This document shows positions 20,504 to 32,008 of a stretch of 64,000 nt of DNA, piece by piece. Every line of letters begins with the position of its first letter. The first letter of the stretch is position 1. Location: NCBI RefSeq assembly GCF_038502225.1, contig NW_027195368.1:143065-207064 (forward strand), given 5' to 3'. This DNA is from Cherax quadricarinatus (lineage: Eukaryota > Arthropoda > Malacostraca > Decapoda > Parastacidae). The position numbers and the translations under genes were made by a program. The notes under the pieces were generated by a model that saw only the letters and a program-made list of their open reading frames with translations, was not told the DNA's origin and did no database searches.

Positions 20504-20505
20504 TC
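20274..20505 (+). repeat. TG/TGAG microsatellite with AG end
   Basis: (TG)n with TATGAG interruptions, a short non-repeat island at 20,448-20,470, then (TG)n and (AG)n. Confidence 0.95.
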
Positions 20506-20599
20506 TCAGTAATCATTCATTTGCACCAATAACTCACTACAGTTGTGACTGGTGCGAAGTGTGAATTGCTCCATTACCTAAAAATTTGTTCATGATTGC

Positions 20600-20992
20600 A
20601 GCCGGCGTATAAACGTAAGTAACTATTCTTAAAGTATTCATTACCTTTGTAATCCTGTAGAGTTCATTACCTTTGTAACTTGTATTCATTACCTTGTACC
20701 TAGTTCAGTCATCAAAACTTTGGCCCGGTCCCTGACCCATTGTGTACCTCTCTGTAATCTGTAAATATTTTGTAACTGGTCATGATTGCACTAGACCTAC
20801 CTGGAGTTCATTACCTTTGTAAATTGTGAGTTCATTACCTTTGTAAACTTGTAACTGGCCATCTGGTAACTTGCTCAGCTATCAAAATCTTGAGGCCCAG
20901 TCCCTGACCCATTATACCTCTCTGTAATCTTTTGACTACTGTCTACAGGATGGGTATAAGTATAATAAACATATTAAACTAAACTAATGATG
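20600..20992 (+). mobile_element. LINE 3' end with duplicated block and TAAAC-type tail
   Basis: Ends with CTACAGGATGGGTATAAG, an ATAATAAAC sequence and ATTAAACTAAACTAA. This resembles the 3' end of element A (CACAGGATGGATATG then CACAATAAAC), so it is a 3' UTR of the same superfamily. A block of about 120 bp (TTCATTACCTTTGTAA ... CCTGACCCATT) occurs twice, about 153 bp apart. It may be the true end of element B displaced by LINE E and the microsatellites, since B breaks off in a similar CATTACC context. Confidence 0.65.
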
Positions 20993-21044
20993 CAATCATA
21001 AAATGCTAGATCTGCTTCTATACAGCATTGGGAAATAAGGATTA

Positions 21045-22545
21045 TCCACTAGAATTTGATAACTGAATATAGCTGACACAGTGCACCACGACATCCTACT
21101 CCACAAACTTGATCAATACGACAAATATACTGCGCGCTGTTTATTTCAAATCTTACCTTACTAATAGGTAATCAGTATGTCAACATTAAAGACACAGCAT
21201 CAGCAACACGGCCACTTGATACTGGAGTTCCGCAGGAAGTGTCCTTGGTCTCCTGCTCTTCCTCATATACATCAATGATCTCCAAACGTATCCCAACACC
21301 TGAAACTCATTCTCGGCTGGGACGACACGACTTATGTCATCTCTCACCCTAATCTTGCCAATTCCTCAACACTCATTGTTAACGAGCAGCTGATCAGTAA
21401 AGATTGACTTCTGATTATTTAGTAGCCAATAAACTTTATGCTTTACACTGACAAACTCTACTATATTATGTTTCGTAGCAGAGCAGGAGATGCCTAATTA
21501 ATATTACAGATCGACAACACCTAATCAATAGCACATTGCGAGGGCAAATTCCTAGGCCTATACCTTGACAACAACCTGAATTTCAGCACCCATATCCAAC
21601 ACATAACCAAAAAAGTATCCAAAACGGTTGGGATCCTCTCCAAGATACGATACTAATGTGCCAAAATGTCTCTTTCTCACACTATACCACTCACTTATTT
21701 ATCCATACCACCTATGCTATTTGTGCTTGGGGATCAACTGCAGCAACACACCTAAAGCCAAAAATAACCCAACAAAAAGCTGCAGTAAGAATAATCACTA
21801 AATCCCATACCCGGCAACACACCCCACTCTCATAGATCTAAACTTCATTCCTGTCTGCAGTACATCCACACTTACTACTGTGCACCTAATTACAGGACCT
21901 TAAACTCCAACATCAATCTTGACCTAAAACGCTCTTGATAGTTGTGACAGAACCCATTATATATAACAATTGTACACAAAACATCTCTACGACATTCCCT
22001 GTGTCCGACGAACCCTTTACAGAATCGAATGCATGTCGTATACTCAAATGTGGAATACCCTACCTGAGAACTCTAGGAACTGCAGACATTCATCACCTTA
22101 AACAATGCCATATTAGAAAACATCTTATCTCCCTGATACAATTCCATCAACTAATTCATAATGAATACCAATTGGTGGTTCACATTTACACTCACTCACC
22201 CATTTGACCATAAACAGAAATATTAATCCAATCTTAAAATAAATAATCCATGATACTCCAATACTGAAACTATGTACTGTACAAACAAAAGATTCACATT
22301 GCTAAAATCACAAACTAGTATTTAGTCACTTAATATAATACTAACTACCTCATAATTTGTAATATTTCAAATAAAGAATTAAACTAAGTCTGTCTGAAAT
22401 GCTCAGCCATGTTAGCGTTCTAGTGGTACACTGTAATCATTATTTAATTACATGTAAACCACACAACAACCAAATTTGTAAATTCAACATTGTAATCTTT
22501 ATAGAGAATAAGCTTGAACTGGACTTGAACTGAATTAATCAGAGT
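21045..22545 (+). pseudogene. LINE H copy, plus strand, decayed RT
   Basis: RT remnants. 21,225-21,290 encodes a GVPQ(G)SVLG-like block followed by LLFLIYINDL in shifting frames. Near 21,310 TTCTCGGCTGGGACGACAC is the decayed FADDT site. 21,420-21,640 matches the thumb region, and 21,935-22,207 a C-terminal NLPENS-type stretch (TLGTADI). Ends in a 3' UTR to about 22,545. It is the inverted partner of 23,964-25,250. No intact frame. Confidence 0.75.
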
Positions 22546-22699
22546 TAAACTAATATAATCTATACAGTCCACAATTAATTAGTAGTGCTGTACTTAGGGT
22601 GCTATCCATTTATAATTATTCTCAGATAGATATGGATAAGATTTTCAGAGCAAATGAGGGGGCATCACTGCAGACTAGAGGTGAAATAAAAGTGGAGAG

Positions 22700-22850
22700 G
22701 TGAGTGCGAGATAGTGTCACCTCTACATTCACAGACAAAGAGCACTGCGATCTCTCTCTAAACAAAGACTCCAGAAACCCATAATAGAAGTGCACTTAAG
22801 AGACTCATGGATAAGGATAATACTGATGATATTGATATTGATATTAGTAG
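22700..22850 (+). pseudogene. Scrap of B-family ORF1 C-terminal region
   Basis: The stretch around 22,730-22,845 encodes HRQRALRSLSKQRL in one frame and SALKRLMDKD with DID in another. These parallel HKQRLSLGLRRLPRG and GALTKLMDKSSTVDID of element B at 10,590-10,697. About 100 bp, with a frameshift. Confidence 0.6.
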
Positions 22851-22959
22851 TGAAAGTTTTCTAATGTATGGCTCTCACAGCATGGCTCTACAGCATGGCT
22901 CCTCCTGAAAAGGCCTCTACAGAGTGGCTCCTTTCTCCCAGAGTGGCTCCTTCACTGAG

Positions 22960-23460
22960 CAGGACTCCCACGACCCCAACCCATGACCCCACCCACTACC
23001 GCCCCACGACCCCCCACCCCACGACCCCACCCACGACCCCCACCCATGACTCCACCCATGACCCACCCACGACCCCATGCACGACCCCACCCATGACCCC
23101 CACCCACGACCCCCACCTATGACCCCACCCACGACCCCACCCACGATCCCCACCCATGACCCCACCCACGACACCCACCCACGACCCCACCCACGACCCC
23201 AACAACCACGACCCACACCCATCGACCCCCACCCATGAACTCCACTCCATGACCCCATCCTCGACCCCACCCACTCCATGACCCGCCTCAACCCCACCCA
23301 CGACCCTCCCACCCGCACCACCTGCACATCCTGCCCACGCTGACCCAGACCTTGACCTCACCTCGACCACGCTGACTCCCACCCCACCACACCTCACCGA
23401 CCACTCCCACCCCCGACCACCTCACCCTCTACCACCTCACCTCAACCCCACCACGCCTGC
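22960..23460. repeat. CCCACGACC-type minisatellite
   Basis: About 500 bp of degenerate repeats of ACCCACGACCCC/ACCCATGACCCC, mostly 11-14 bp units, decaying on the right. Strong C over G skew on the plus strand. It sits between the two inverted copies of LINE H. Confidence 0.93.
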
Positions 23461-23867
23461 TCGTTCACGCTTCTCGTGCCTGCCCGCGTTCTCTGCAGGC
23501 CACTGTCTGATCGCCCTGTCCCCGAATTTTTTCCGATTTTTTCGAATTTTTTTGAATTTTTCTTATGATCTCCATCTCTGGATCAAATTTTTGAGGTTCA
23601 CCCTCCACTTTCAACTCCATCCCAAATTTTTGATTTAATTTCATTTTTATGATCTATCTCTGACTGCTTCTTGATTCTTCCCTATGGGTACCCTCCCACC
23701 ACCACTTCTAATTCTAAATTTTTTTTTTCAAATTTTTTAATTTCATTTTCAGGTCTTCATCTCCTTGGATCATGTATTTCTCCATCTCCTTGGATCAAGT
23801 TTTTGATTCTAGGGGGTAAGTATATTCACTGAACTCTCAGATATGATGGTACTTTCTCTTACTACAG
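23461..23867. other. No gene seen
   Basis: T-rich, with runs such as AATTTTTT and two similar pieces (TCTCCATCT/CTCCTTGGATCAAGT near 23,570 and 23,790). No coding signal. Confidence 0.6.
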
Positions 23868-23964
23868 GTCTAAATAAGTGTGACGTCACTCCACCCATGT
23901 TTACTCAGCGGCGGTCAGTGACGCTCACGCGATGACCTCTACATAGGCTGAATCTGTCGACTCT
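23868..23964 (+). repeat. Dispersed repeat, plus copy
   Basis: AAATAAGTGTGACGTCAC ... GGCGGTCAGTGACG ... GGCTGAATCTGTCGAC, the reverse complement of 36,650-36,765. Mixed GC-rich island of unknown origin. Confidence 0.8.
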
Positions 23965-25250
23965 CCTATTCAAAGTTTATTCTATAAGGATTACAATGCT
24001 GAGTTTACAGAAATTTGGTTATTGTGTGCTTATATGGTAAAAATAGTGATTACAGAGTGTACCACTAGAACGCTTAGCATGGCTAGGCATTTGGGCAGAC
24101 TTAATTATTCTAATTGTAAAATATTACAAATTATGAGGAAAGTTGGTATTATGGGCTAAGTGACTAAATACTAGTTTCAGAGTTTAGCAATGTGAATGCT
24201 TTTGTTTTGGCACAGCATAGTTTGGTACTGAGTATCATAGGATTCATTATTTTAAGATTGAGATTAATATTTCTGTTTATGGTCAAATGAGGAGCGAGTG
24301 TAAGTGTGAATCTACCAGGTGGTATTCGTAGAAGAAGTTGATTTAGTGAATCAGGAGATAAGATGTTTTCAATGGTAGTTTTGAAGGTGATGAAAGTATC
24401 TGCAGTTCTAGAGTTCTGTGGTAGGTTATTCCAGATTTTAGGGCCTTGATATACATTGAATTTGTAAAGGTTTAGTCGACACGGGAATGTCAGAGATGTT
24501 TGTGTCTGCGTTATGCCTGTGGTTCTGTCAACTATCAAGAAAGCGTTTTAGGTCATATTGATATTAGAGTTTAAGGCCCTGTAGATGTAGATTGCACAGT
24601 AGTAAGTGTGATGTACTGAACTGGGAGGTTTAAGTCTATGAAGAGTGGGTGTTGCCAGGGATGATATAGTGATTATTCTTACTGCAGCTTTTGTTGGGTT
24701 ATTATTGGCTTTAGGTAGATATTGTAGTTGATCTCAACTACAAATAGCATAGGTGAGGTATGGATAAATAAGGAGTGGTATAGTGTGAGAAGGGCATTTT
24801 AAAAGCACGTAGCATCGTATCTTGGAGATGATCCCAAACTGCTTGGATACTTCTTTTGTTATATGTTGGATAAGGTGCTGAAATTCAGGTTGTTGTCAAG
24901 GTATAAATCCTAGGAATTTGCCCCATTATTTCTGGTAATTAGAGTGTTGTCAATCTTAATGTTAATTTGTGCATCTCCTGCTTTGCTACCAAACATAATA
25001 CAGTAGGTTTTGTCAGTGTTAAGGTAAGTTTATTGGCTATCATCCATCGATATTTGATCCAGCTCCTCATTCACAATGGTGTTGGGAGGGATTTCGACAA
25101 GATTAGGGGTGAGAGATGACATAAGTCGTGTCGTCAGAAAAGAGAATGGGTTTCTGTGTGTTGGGATACGTTTGGAAGGTCGATGCATATGAGGAAGAGC
25201 AGGGGACTAAGGATACTTCCCGTGAATCTGGTATCAAGTGGCCGAGTTGC
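23964..25250 (-). pseudogene. LINE H copy, minus strand, RT and 3' UTR
   Basis: Inverted copy of 21,045-22,545. The C-terminal part (24,538-24,164) reads QTQTSLTFPCRLNLYKFNVYQG then GPKIWNNLPQNSR. That is the usual LINE tail in which the last domain has a WN.LP motif. 25,090-25,220 is the decayed FADDT/GVPQGS region. 3' UTR runs down to 23,964. Non-functional. Confidence 0.78.
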
Positions 25251-25261
25251 TGAGGACTGAT

Positions 25262-25400
25262 TAATCATTCTCCTCCTGTTCTTTCAAGACTCTTTGTATG
25301 GATTTGATGAAGCTTCACTGTGTGCGAAACGTTTCTCAATAAAGATACCAAGAGTTGCACATGTGTCTAATTTATCAACATGTCGGTTCTCTGAACCATC
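25262..25400 (+). mobile_element. Penelope-like element fragment with hammerhead-type core
   Basis: Terminal piece of a Penelope-like element. TGATGA (25,305-25,310) and CGAAAC (25,325-25,330), with a CAC/GTG stem between, match the conserved core of the hammerhead ribozymes known from Penelope terminal repeats. CAATAAAGATACC and TTGCACATGTGTCTAATT follow. A related sequence is present twice, inverted, at 60,206-60,948. The piece sits within minus-strand LINE H. Ribozyme activity is inferred; stem II looks imperfect. Confidence 0.72.
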
Positions 25401-25800
25401 TATCTACAGAGGTATCCGGTAAATGGCACCGATCGTTATAGGCGCCTTAAGGTTTTTTACAGTAAAATTATCGTATTCCCATATTCATCATTAAAGCAAG
25501 TGGTGCTAAGACAAGATGATTGGATAGAGCAGATTACAATACCACCCCAACTATTTGGTCTGCAGTTGTGAATTGCTGCATCCTGGTAGAGGGTATTCAT
25601 TGTGTCCCGCTTGGCCAGGTCTCAGTAAGAATAATGCAGGAGAAGGGTGTCTTTAGTGATTCAAGGAGTGCTAGGAGGTCATCATAGTGTTTGCTTAAGG
25701 AAATGATGTTGTAGTTAAGTACTGATAGACTTAGTACTGTTTAGGATAGTAGATTTGTGATGCTGTGTAACAGCTACAAATACTCAACAGGTTTTGATTG
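25400..25800 (-). pseudogene. LINE H endonuclease N-terminal fragment
   Basis: Right to left, about 25,690-25,590 encodes KHYDDLLALLESLKTPFS then IILTETWPSGT, the second APE motif (TETW with catalytic E) of a CR1/L2-type endonuclease. In the same orientation as 23,964-25,250 and probably part of the same copy, with the Penelope fragment and a deletion between them. Confidence 0.65.
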
Positions 25801-25924
25801 GGTGTCAGATTATGAGGCTTAGATCAGTGTCAATGATCAATCATCTTCTAGGTTTAAATTATGGTTATTTATATTCTGAGTTGTGTGTTGAGTTCTAGTA
25901 ATTGATATCTGTAGTGGTAGAAGT

Positions 25925-26960
25925 TTGGACAAGTATATATACTAGAGTATTTTGGTCATGTAGAGTACTCTGCTCCCATCTTGTTCATCCTCATATCCGA
26001 TATAGACAAGTGATGTCAGCCACAGCACCGTGTCTTCCTTGCAGATGACACTGAATCTGCTTGACAGCGTCTTCCATTGCAGACACTGCAAGGCTCCAGG
26101 CGACATCAACCAAATCTTCAGTGGGCTGCAGAAAACAATATGAAGTTCAACGATGAGAAATTTCAATTACTCAGATGGGAAAACATGAGGAAATTAAATT
26201 CATCAGAGTACAAACAAATTCTGGCCACAAAATAGAGCGAAACACCAATCACAAAGACCTAGAGGATTAATGGAGGATCTCACCTTCAAGGACTATAACA
26301 TTGTATCAATTGCATTTACAGAAAAATGACAGGATGGATAATGAGAACCTTCTAAAACTAGGAGGCTGGTTTCCATGATGACACTCTTTCAGGCCACGAA
26401 ACTCCATCTAGGCTGGAATATTGCTGCACACTAACAGCACCTTTCAAGGTAGGTGAAATTGCCGACCTAGAAAAATTTACAGAGAACTTTCATGCACATA
26501 ACGGAGATAAAACACCTCAATTACTGGGAGCAATGAGGTTCCAAACCTGTATTCCCTGGAACGCAGGAGGAGAGATACATGATTATATACATGGAAAATC
26601 TTAGGAGGGACTAGTACTGAACTTGCACACGAAATCACTCACTACGAAAGCAAAGACTTGGCAGACATGCACCATCCTCTCAACGAAAAGCAGGGGTGCA
26701 GTTACGAGACTATATATCTGATATACAATATAATAAGCCCGAGACTGTTCAACTGCCTCTGTGCCACACATAAGGGGATACCAACAGACCCCTGCAGCCC
26801 TTCAAGCTGGCAATTGGACAAGCACGAGCCAGTTCCTTGATCAGCCGGGCTGTGTCGTTGGTTTCCAGTGTGCAGCTGCAGCAACAGCCTGCTGATCAGG
26901 CGCGGATTCATTAGGAACACAGTATCAAGCCACGGGGCGCTTTTCCAGGTACCCAGGTAA
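25925..26960 (+). pseudogene. LINE J copy, plus strand: RT to 3' end
   Basis: Aligns with the minus copy at 40,005-41,000 and the plus copy at 54,745-55,830. Contains LPADDTESA (decayed FADDTRI) near 26,036, FNDEKFQLLRWEN near 26,150, a conserved SRLEYCC near 26,405 and NCLCATH near 26,750. The last 60 bases decay before the usual end. Multiple frameshifts and stops. Confidence 0.82.
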
Positions 26961-26999
26961 TAGTCACCACTACACATAATGAAGTTGATGTTGCTCCAG

Positions 27000-28650
27000 G
27001 TGTTAAAGGAGTTTACCGAGTTATCTATATTTAAATAACGCCCTCATATTCCGGTCTGTGACCAGGTCTCCCAGGTCAGACTTTAACACACCTAATTATG
27101 ATGTTGCATCCAGGTCGGGACTACCACAATTACTAGTTTTGCCTGAGACCTTACTAAAACTTCCACTACATCATTTGAGGCATTACAGTTCTGTAAACAA
27201 GTGACTTTCAAATGTACAGCCAACCCCCCTTTTCGCCTGTTCACTCGTCACATCTGTATAGTCAGAACTTGGGACCATATTTCTGTTGTCCGTTGATCTT
27301 TATAACAGTGTGAAAGCCGCGAATATTGCCTTGCCTCTGCAAGCAGTCCACGATGAAAGGTATTTTGTTGTTTGTTAGTTTATTTGATCCATATTTGGGT
27401 AAAATAAGAATTACCTGACCAGGGTATTGTTGCAATTGGGAGGATTTTTTTCCGCATTATTATCTGTTTCTGCTGGTTTGGAGTGATACCATCGACTGTA
27501 TTCCAATTGCGAATTACTGGATTTGGTGTAATGATTTCTGCTACTTCCCGCCAGTTTTTTCCTTCCTGGCACTAAAAACCTCTCCCTCTTGAGTACTGTG
27601 CTACCATATTTTCCCATGGCCTGGATGTTTGTATCTTTTTGTCCCTTTAGATGGCATGCCTGGCAATTTAAGCAGAGCCAGTCTTTCCTGCAATGGAAGA
27701 GGTACACATTTCAGGTGAAAAAGCTTACAGGAAGGGAGTTGCATTTTCTGTTGTCATATGGGCACACACTTTCAGGGCGGTCATAGCTGCATGTCCCATC
27801 TGTTTTTCCAGATTTCCCATGCCAGCAGACACTACGCATAGTATGTAGTAATATTATTCTCTATTATTTATGCTCCCTGTGACTGTGATTTGTTGCATGC
27901 CTCCTGTCTTACTTTATCCTCTCAGTACCAAATAATGGAGCTCCCACTAGTTGTTGTTTTTTGTAATTATCCTGGCTGTTATTGGATCTCTGTTTATTTC
28001 CTGCGGTATTTAGTTTGCATTATTGGTTTTATCTTTATCTTTGACTACACTGGTTTCCTACCATGGCCCTGTCCCTATGAGGTCATTTATATGCATTCCT
28101 TCCTTATGCAGATAATTCCTGACTACCTGACAAAATCTCCAGCTTTCACCATTACTGTCTCCCAGGACAGCATTCCAGCCTACCCATTTCTGGGTCTCCC
28201 AGACAGCACCTCCAGCTCACCATTACTGTCTCCTGTGACAGCACTTATCAGCCCCACATTTACTGACTACCAGGACATCACCTCCAGCCTTACAGTTTGT
28301 ACTACACTGTATCAAGGGCAGTAAATTATCTGTTTCTCCAGACTTTTTATGTTCTCATCTGTTGCAGTATTTCCAGGTTTTCAGGCAAAGCAGCTTGATG
28401 TTGTCCTCTTAATACCCTTTGTGATTTTAGTCCACAGATTTTCCTCTATTTGGGCATACCCAAAACACTTCTCTGTTTTTATACTGCTTGTAGCTAGTTC
28501 TGATATCTGAATGGATATGACACCACCTACAAATGACAATTTATCCATGCAGGCCCGTTTGTTTGACTGACCACAGACTACACAGCTTCATAATGATTTG
28601 AATGGTTGATTTACTGCAATCTCTACTAGCAACCTCTGAATATTATATTA
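27000..28650 (-). pseudogene. LINE J copy, minus strand: ORF1 Cys-His region to endonuclease start
   Basis: Right to left: 27,830-27,730 encodes HGKSGKTDGTCSYDRPE, a CCCH-type zinc-finger context. Then comes DWLCLNCQACHLKGQKDT (to 27,620) and a polar linker. The endonuclease start near 27,400-27,250 is seen better in the second copy (42,350-42,200) as NKQQNTFH...FRAFTETHIKDH. 27,880-28,650 may be the ORF1 N-terminal part (CVVCGQSNKRACMDKLSFV on the minus strand near 28,570), but frames are broken and I am less sure of it. Confidence 0.65.
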
Positions 28651-29439
28651 ATAACCTTAAATGATGCCTAGCTATTTGTATTTGTTGACCTCTTGTATAT
28701 TGATACTTATCAATACGTTCTGATTTTTAATGTTTGTGTTTAAGGGCGCTTCATAACTCCCATCCGTTTACAGTCTGGCTTTATTGTCCAACGAACTGCT
28801 TGAAACCAGTCCCGGTTCGACCAGTCAAGGGTTCGACCAGCCGGCGTCTGACCAGTCGATCTGCTCTGATCAGTGGGTCACTTATTTAAAACATACTGGT
28901 CGGTGATTTGAGCTAACACATGAAGGATCTACTGGAAATTATCTACCTGAGTAATATGTGATTTGACTGATACAAAAGTATAACTTGCGTATGAAGAGCC
29001 GTGATATCTGCAGTCAGCATGACGGCAATAACAGTCGACCTCCACCTGTTTATCAATCGCTGTATTCGGCTTTTCTATTTTTTTCCGTTCCACCACAATA
29101 AATGCTATATTATCACTATAGTTGACTGGTGCAACGGATGAAGGATGCTTTTTCTGTAGTAATACCTGTTTCTCGTTGTGTATATTACGACCAGCTGGTA
29201 ACTACAGGTTGAAAGAAATTACAGTAACGTCTCGTATTTCAAGAAAAAGAAACTAATGAAAGTCACTCCACTCCACTAAGTACCATTATAATACTGGTTA
29301 GTTGCTACTATACCGTATTCTGGGCTATTCACTGGTATCACTAGATTATATGCGCAGTACACTAGCAAGCCAGGAAGATTATTAAAACAGCTGACCTGTG
29401 TAAGTTTCTGGCGACTTCTGGCCTATAACACTCTCAACA
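28651..29439. other. No gene seen
   Basis: Mixed AT-rich sequence without coding signal. Short direct repeats GGTTCGACCAG/GGTTCGACCAGCC lie near 28,815-28,840 and TACTGGT pieces near 28,900 and 29,290. Confidence 0.55.
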
Positions 29440-30099
29440 ACTCACATCTAGGCTTTCTAGTGCAATGTGCAGAACCGACACCTCTGCCCTCACCCTGACT
29501 ACTAACCAACACCTAACACCTCCAGTCTCTGCCAAAAGAGTACTGCATGGAACCACCCGCTTCCATCCTCCCAGATCTCCACACCTTCCACCCACAATTA
29601 CCCCTCTGGTTCTAGTACCCTCCCCGACGGTAGTACAGCCATGCAAAACGATACGCACTCTCACCAGCTTAACTTCAACTCGCTAAACCTATATCAAATA
29701 CTCTTCCATGCATATGGAGAACAACCTCAACTGGTACAACAATCCTGTCTGCAAAGCAGCCTACACAAACCCCCTACTCGAATTTTCCTGCCCTCTAACC
29801 AACATCAAAGCCTCAAAAATAGCTTCACATTCCCCTCAACTCCACACCACCATACAACTTACTCCACCTATCATGTACTTTTCAGCTGCCCTCCACTCAC
29901 ACTCCTTCTGCAAACCTCCCATTTAAGAACACACATTTAACTGCTCAGATCTATCAACCCTAACCCACCCTGGTGCACAGGTAACATTACAACCTCTTCC
30001 TCAAGCCAATCCACCTTGAACCTCACAAAGTTAAACACTGCTCCAGAATTCCCACAACGCTCGCGCCTCTGTTAATGGAACACTGGCTGCTATGTGCCA

Positions 30100-31000
30100 A
30101 ACCTTACTACACATTTATAATAATCACTCGTTGCACAAGAGTCAGATGATGAGGTCGCAATGCACCCAGATGCCCCTGAACTTTTCCATTAATCTATTCG
30201 AGTTTTCCTCGAGCAGCGTCCAAGTCATCCTTATAGGTGATACCACAAATTTTTAAAGACACCGTTTGTTTCTGATACCGTTACATCTACCCTCCACCCA
30301 ATCACCCAACCCCATGATCATTGACTTCTCATTTACCTGCATCCTGTTGCATTTCCGAACTGTTGCACATCATCCAAAAACACCCAACGCCATCCTGTCG
30401 AACTATGTGACTGTTGTATCGTCTACATATCCTATTATTCCCGGCCACACTTTCCAATCCTCCATACCTCCACTCGTGTCACATACACAACGTCTGATCT
30501 GATTCAGATAGAAGGTCCTGAATGCACGTGAACAACATTTGTGACATTGGACACCTTACCTAAGTCCTCCATTACAATCTCCTCTAAGCATCCATTAATC
30601 TGTACCTCATCTTAGCTCCATTGTATGCCAAAAACGTGGTTACCCAATTAACTATTTCTTCCCATTAACCCTCTGCCTCCTAAGTATAGTGCCCAATGCC
30701 CCCTTTCCACCCCTGTCATAGTCCTCTGCCAGCTCCAGCCAACAACGCCGCCCTCCTCCCCTTTGACTGCAGTAATAAAACTTCTCAGTATTCCATGACT
30801 CTCAACCATCGACCTTCCAGGCAAACCATACTGCATTTTCGAAAAACCATACTGCATTTTCGAAACCACTCTCCCTACTACACATTTAAACCAGATTGAT
30901 CGACTTAGCTTAACAACTTATAATCAGCACATAACAGAGATATGGTATGAAAATTCTTGAGGGTGTGCTGCCTACCTCTTCTCGGGACCAACACTACAAC
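30100..31000 (-). pseudogene. RT domain of the L1/Tx1-like LINE
   Basis: The catalytic site GYVDDTTVT is readable on the minus strand at about 30,432-30,406, followed by GLGDWVEGRCN and then RMTWTLLEENSNRLMEKFRG. That is the arrangement after the active site in Tx1-type RTs (YVDD, a short linker, then a thumb region). Frames change repeatedly. A short duplicated piece (CCATACTGCATTTTCGAAA twice, near 30,826-30,865) interrupts the upstream part. Confidence 0.62.
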
Positions 31001-31726
31001 TGCTGTTGCTTGTTTGTCTCCATCACACCCTTCTTCATCTGATTGAATAATCACCCATGAAACCCTTATCACCTCCTGAATAAGAGATAAAGTTCAGCTG
31101 GGAGACCATTCATTCCCAGTGCTTTGCCCTCTTCCTCATTCCCTCTAGCTAACTCTATCCCTCTTCCGTTTTAACTCCCAAAGCCATCACTATTCCCTAA
31201 ATTACATGTCACATACTCACAATTCCTCTAAATCCACATTCTACCTTTCCCACTTGTCCAATACACTTCATACCATTTATCCGCATATGCACACATTCCT
31301 TTCAGTTGTATTCCTGACTCCATTCTATAACTCCCCGCCATCTCATGTACTCTAACTCGGAATAGCTGTAACTCGGGCTGTCTTGTTTTTTGACGCCGCA
31401 CACACACACCGATGGTTTGTCTCCCCAAAGCACCTCCTCTCTACCCCCTGCCTGCACCTCATCATTTCTGAAACCTCTCATTTTGTAACTCCCAGTCTCC
31501 CCTCGACCTCGACACCCCATCCATAGGATTGCTGCCCCCACAGCCCCTTCCCATAACAAACCTCTTAACCTGTCCTCTAAAATAACCTGAAATCTATATT
31601 TAAAATCATTTATACGTTTGCCCACCCCTCACATAATATTTCCAATCCTTTCCTTACACAATCCCACCATTGTACTCTACATCTTGCACTCCCTGTGCCT
31701 CCTCGCTAAGCTCCTTCCATAGGAGA

Positions 31727-32008
31727 GTGGCTCTTGTGGCCTGGTATTAACACTCGCTTCACACGCGAGGCCTGGGTTCGGATTCTCAGCCAGAGAAACA
31801 TTATGGTTTCTTTCCACCTGTTGTCTATGTTCCCATCAGTAAAATGTACTGTTAGTCGATTGGTGGGTCGCATCCTGACACTGACCTAATTTGCCAGAGA
31901 TGCTCAAACATATCATGGCTATGCAGTAGTATGTCATTGTTGTCAGCTAGACTGTATAAATTAAGTACATGTACTTGTAGTAAATAAAGATTATTATTAT
32001 TATTATTA
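31727..32008 (+). mobile_element. tRNA-derived SINE with (TTA)n tail
   Basis: The head has a tRNA-like arrangement: GTGGCCTGGTATTAACAC (A box, about 31,736) and GGTTCGGATTC (B box, 31,775-31,785), with GCTTCACACGCGAGGCC between them like an anticodon arm. The body contains TTCCCATCAGTAAAATG and GGTGGGTCGCATCC. It ends GTAAATAAAGATTATTATT with a TTA tail. The body is shared with the split SINE at 60,061-61,103. Transcribed by Pol III if active and mobilised by a LINE in trans. No clean target duplication seen. Confidence 0.85.

Noticed and set aside
22917..23397. Minus-strand G/W/V-rich frames of about 135 codons
   Set aside because: Products of the CCCACGACC minisatellite.
27890..28324. 144-codon plus-strand frame with hydrophobic stretches, possible membrane protein
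   Set aside because: No ATG-proximal context, no homologous copy in frame, and the minus strand here looks like LINE J ORF1; probably chance.
31736..31790. A genuine tRNA gene
   Set aside because: The A and B boxes are present but the arms do not close into a cloverleaf and the unit continues into a SINE body.
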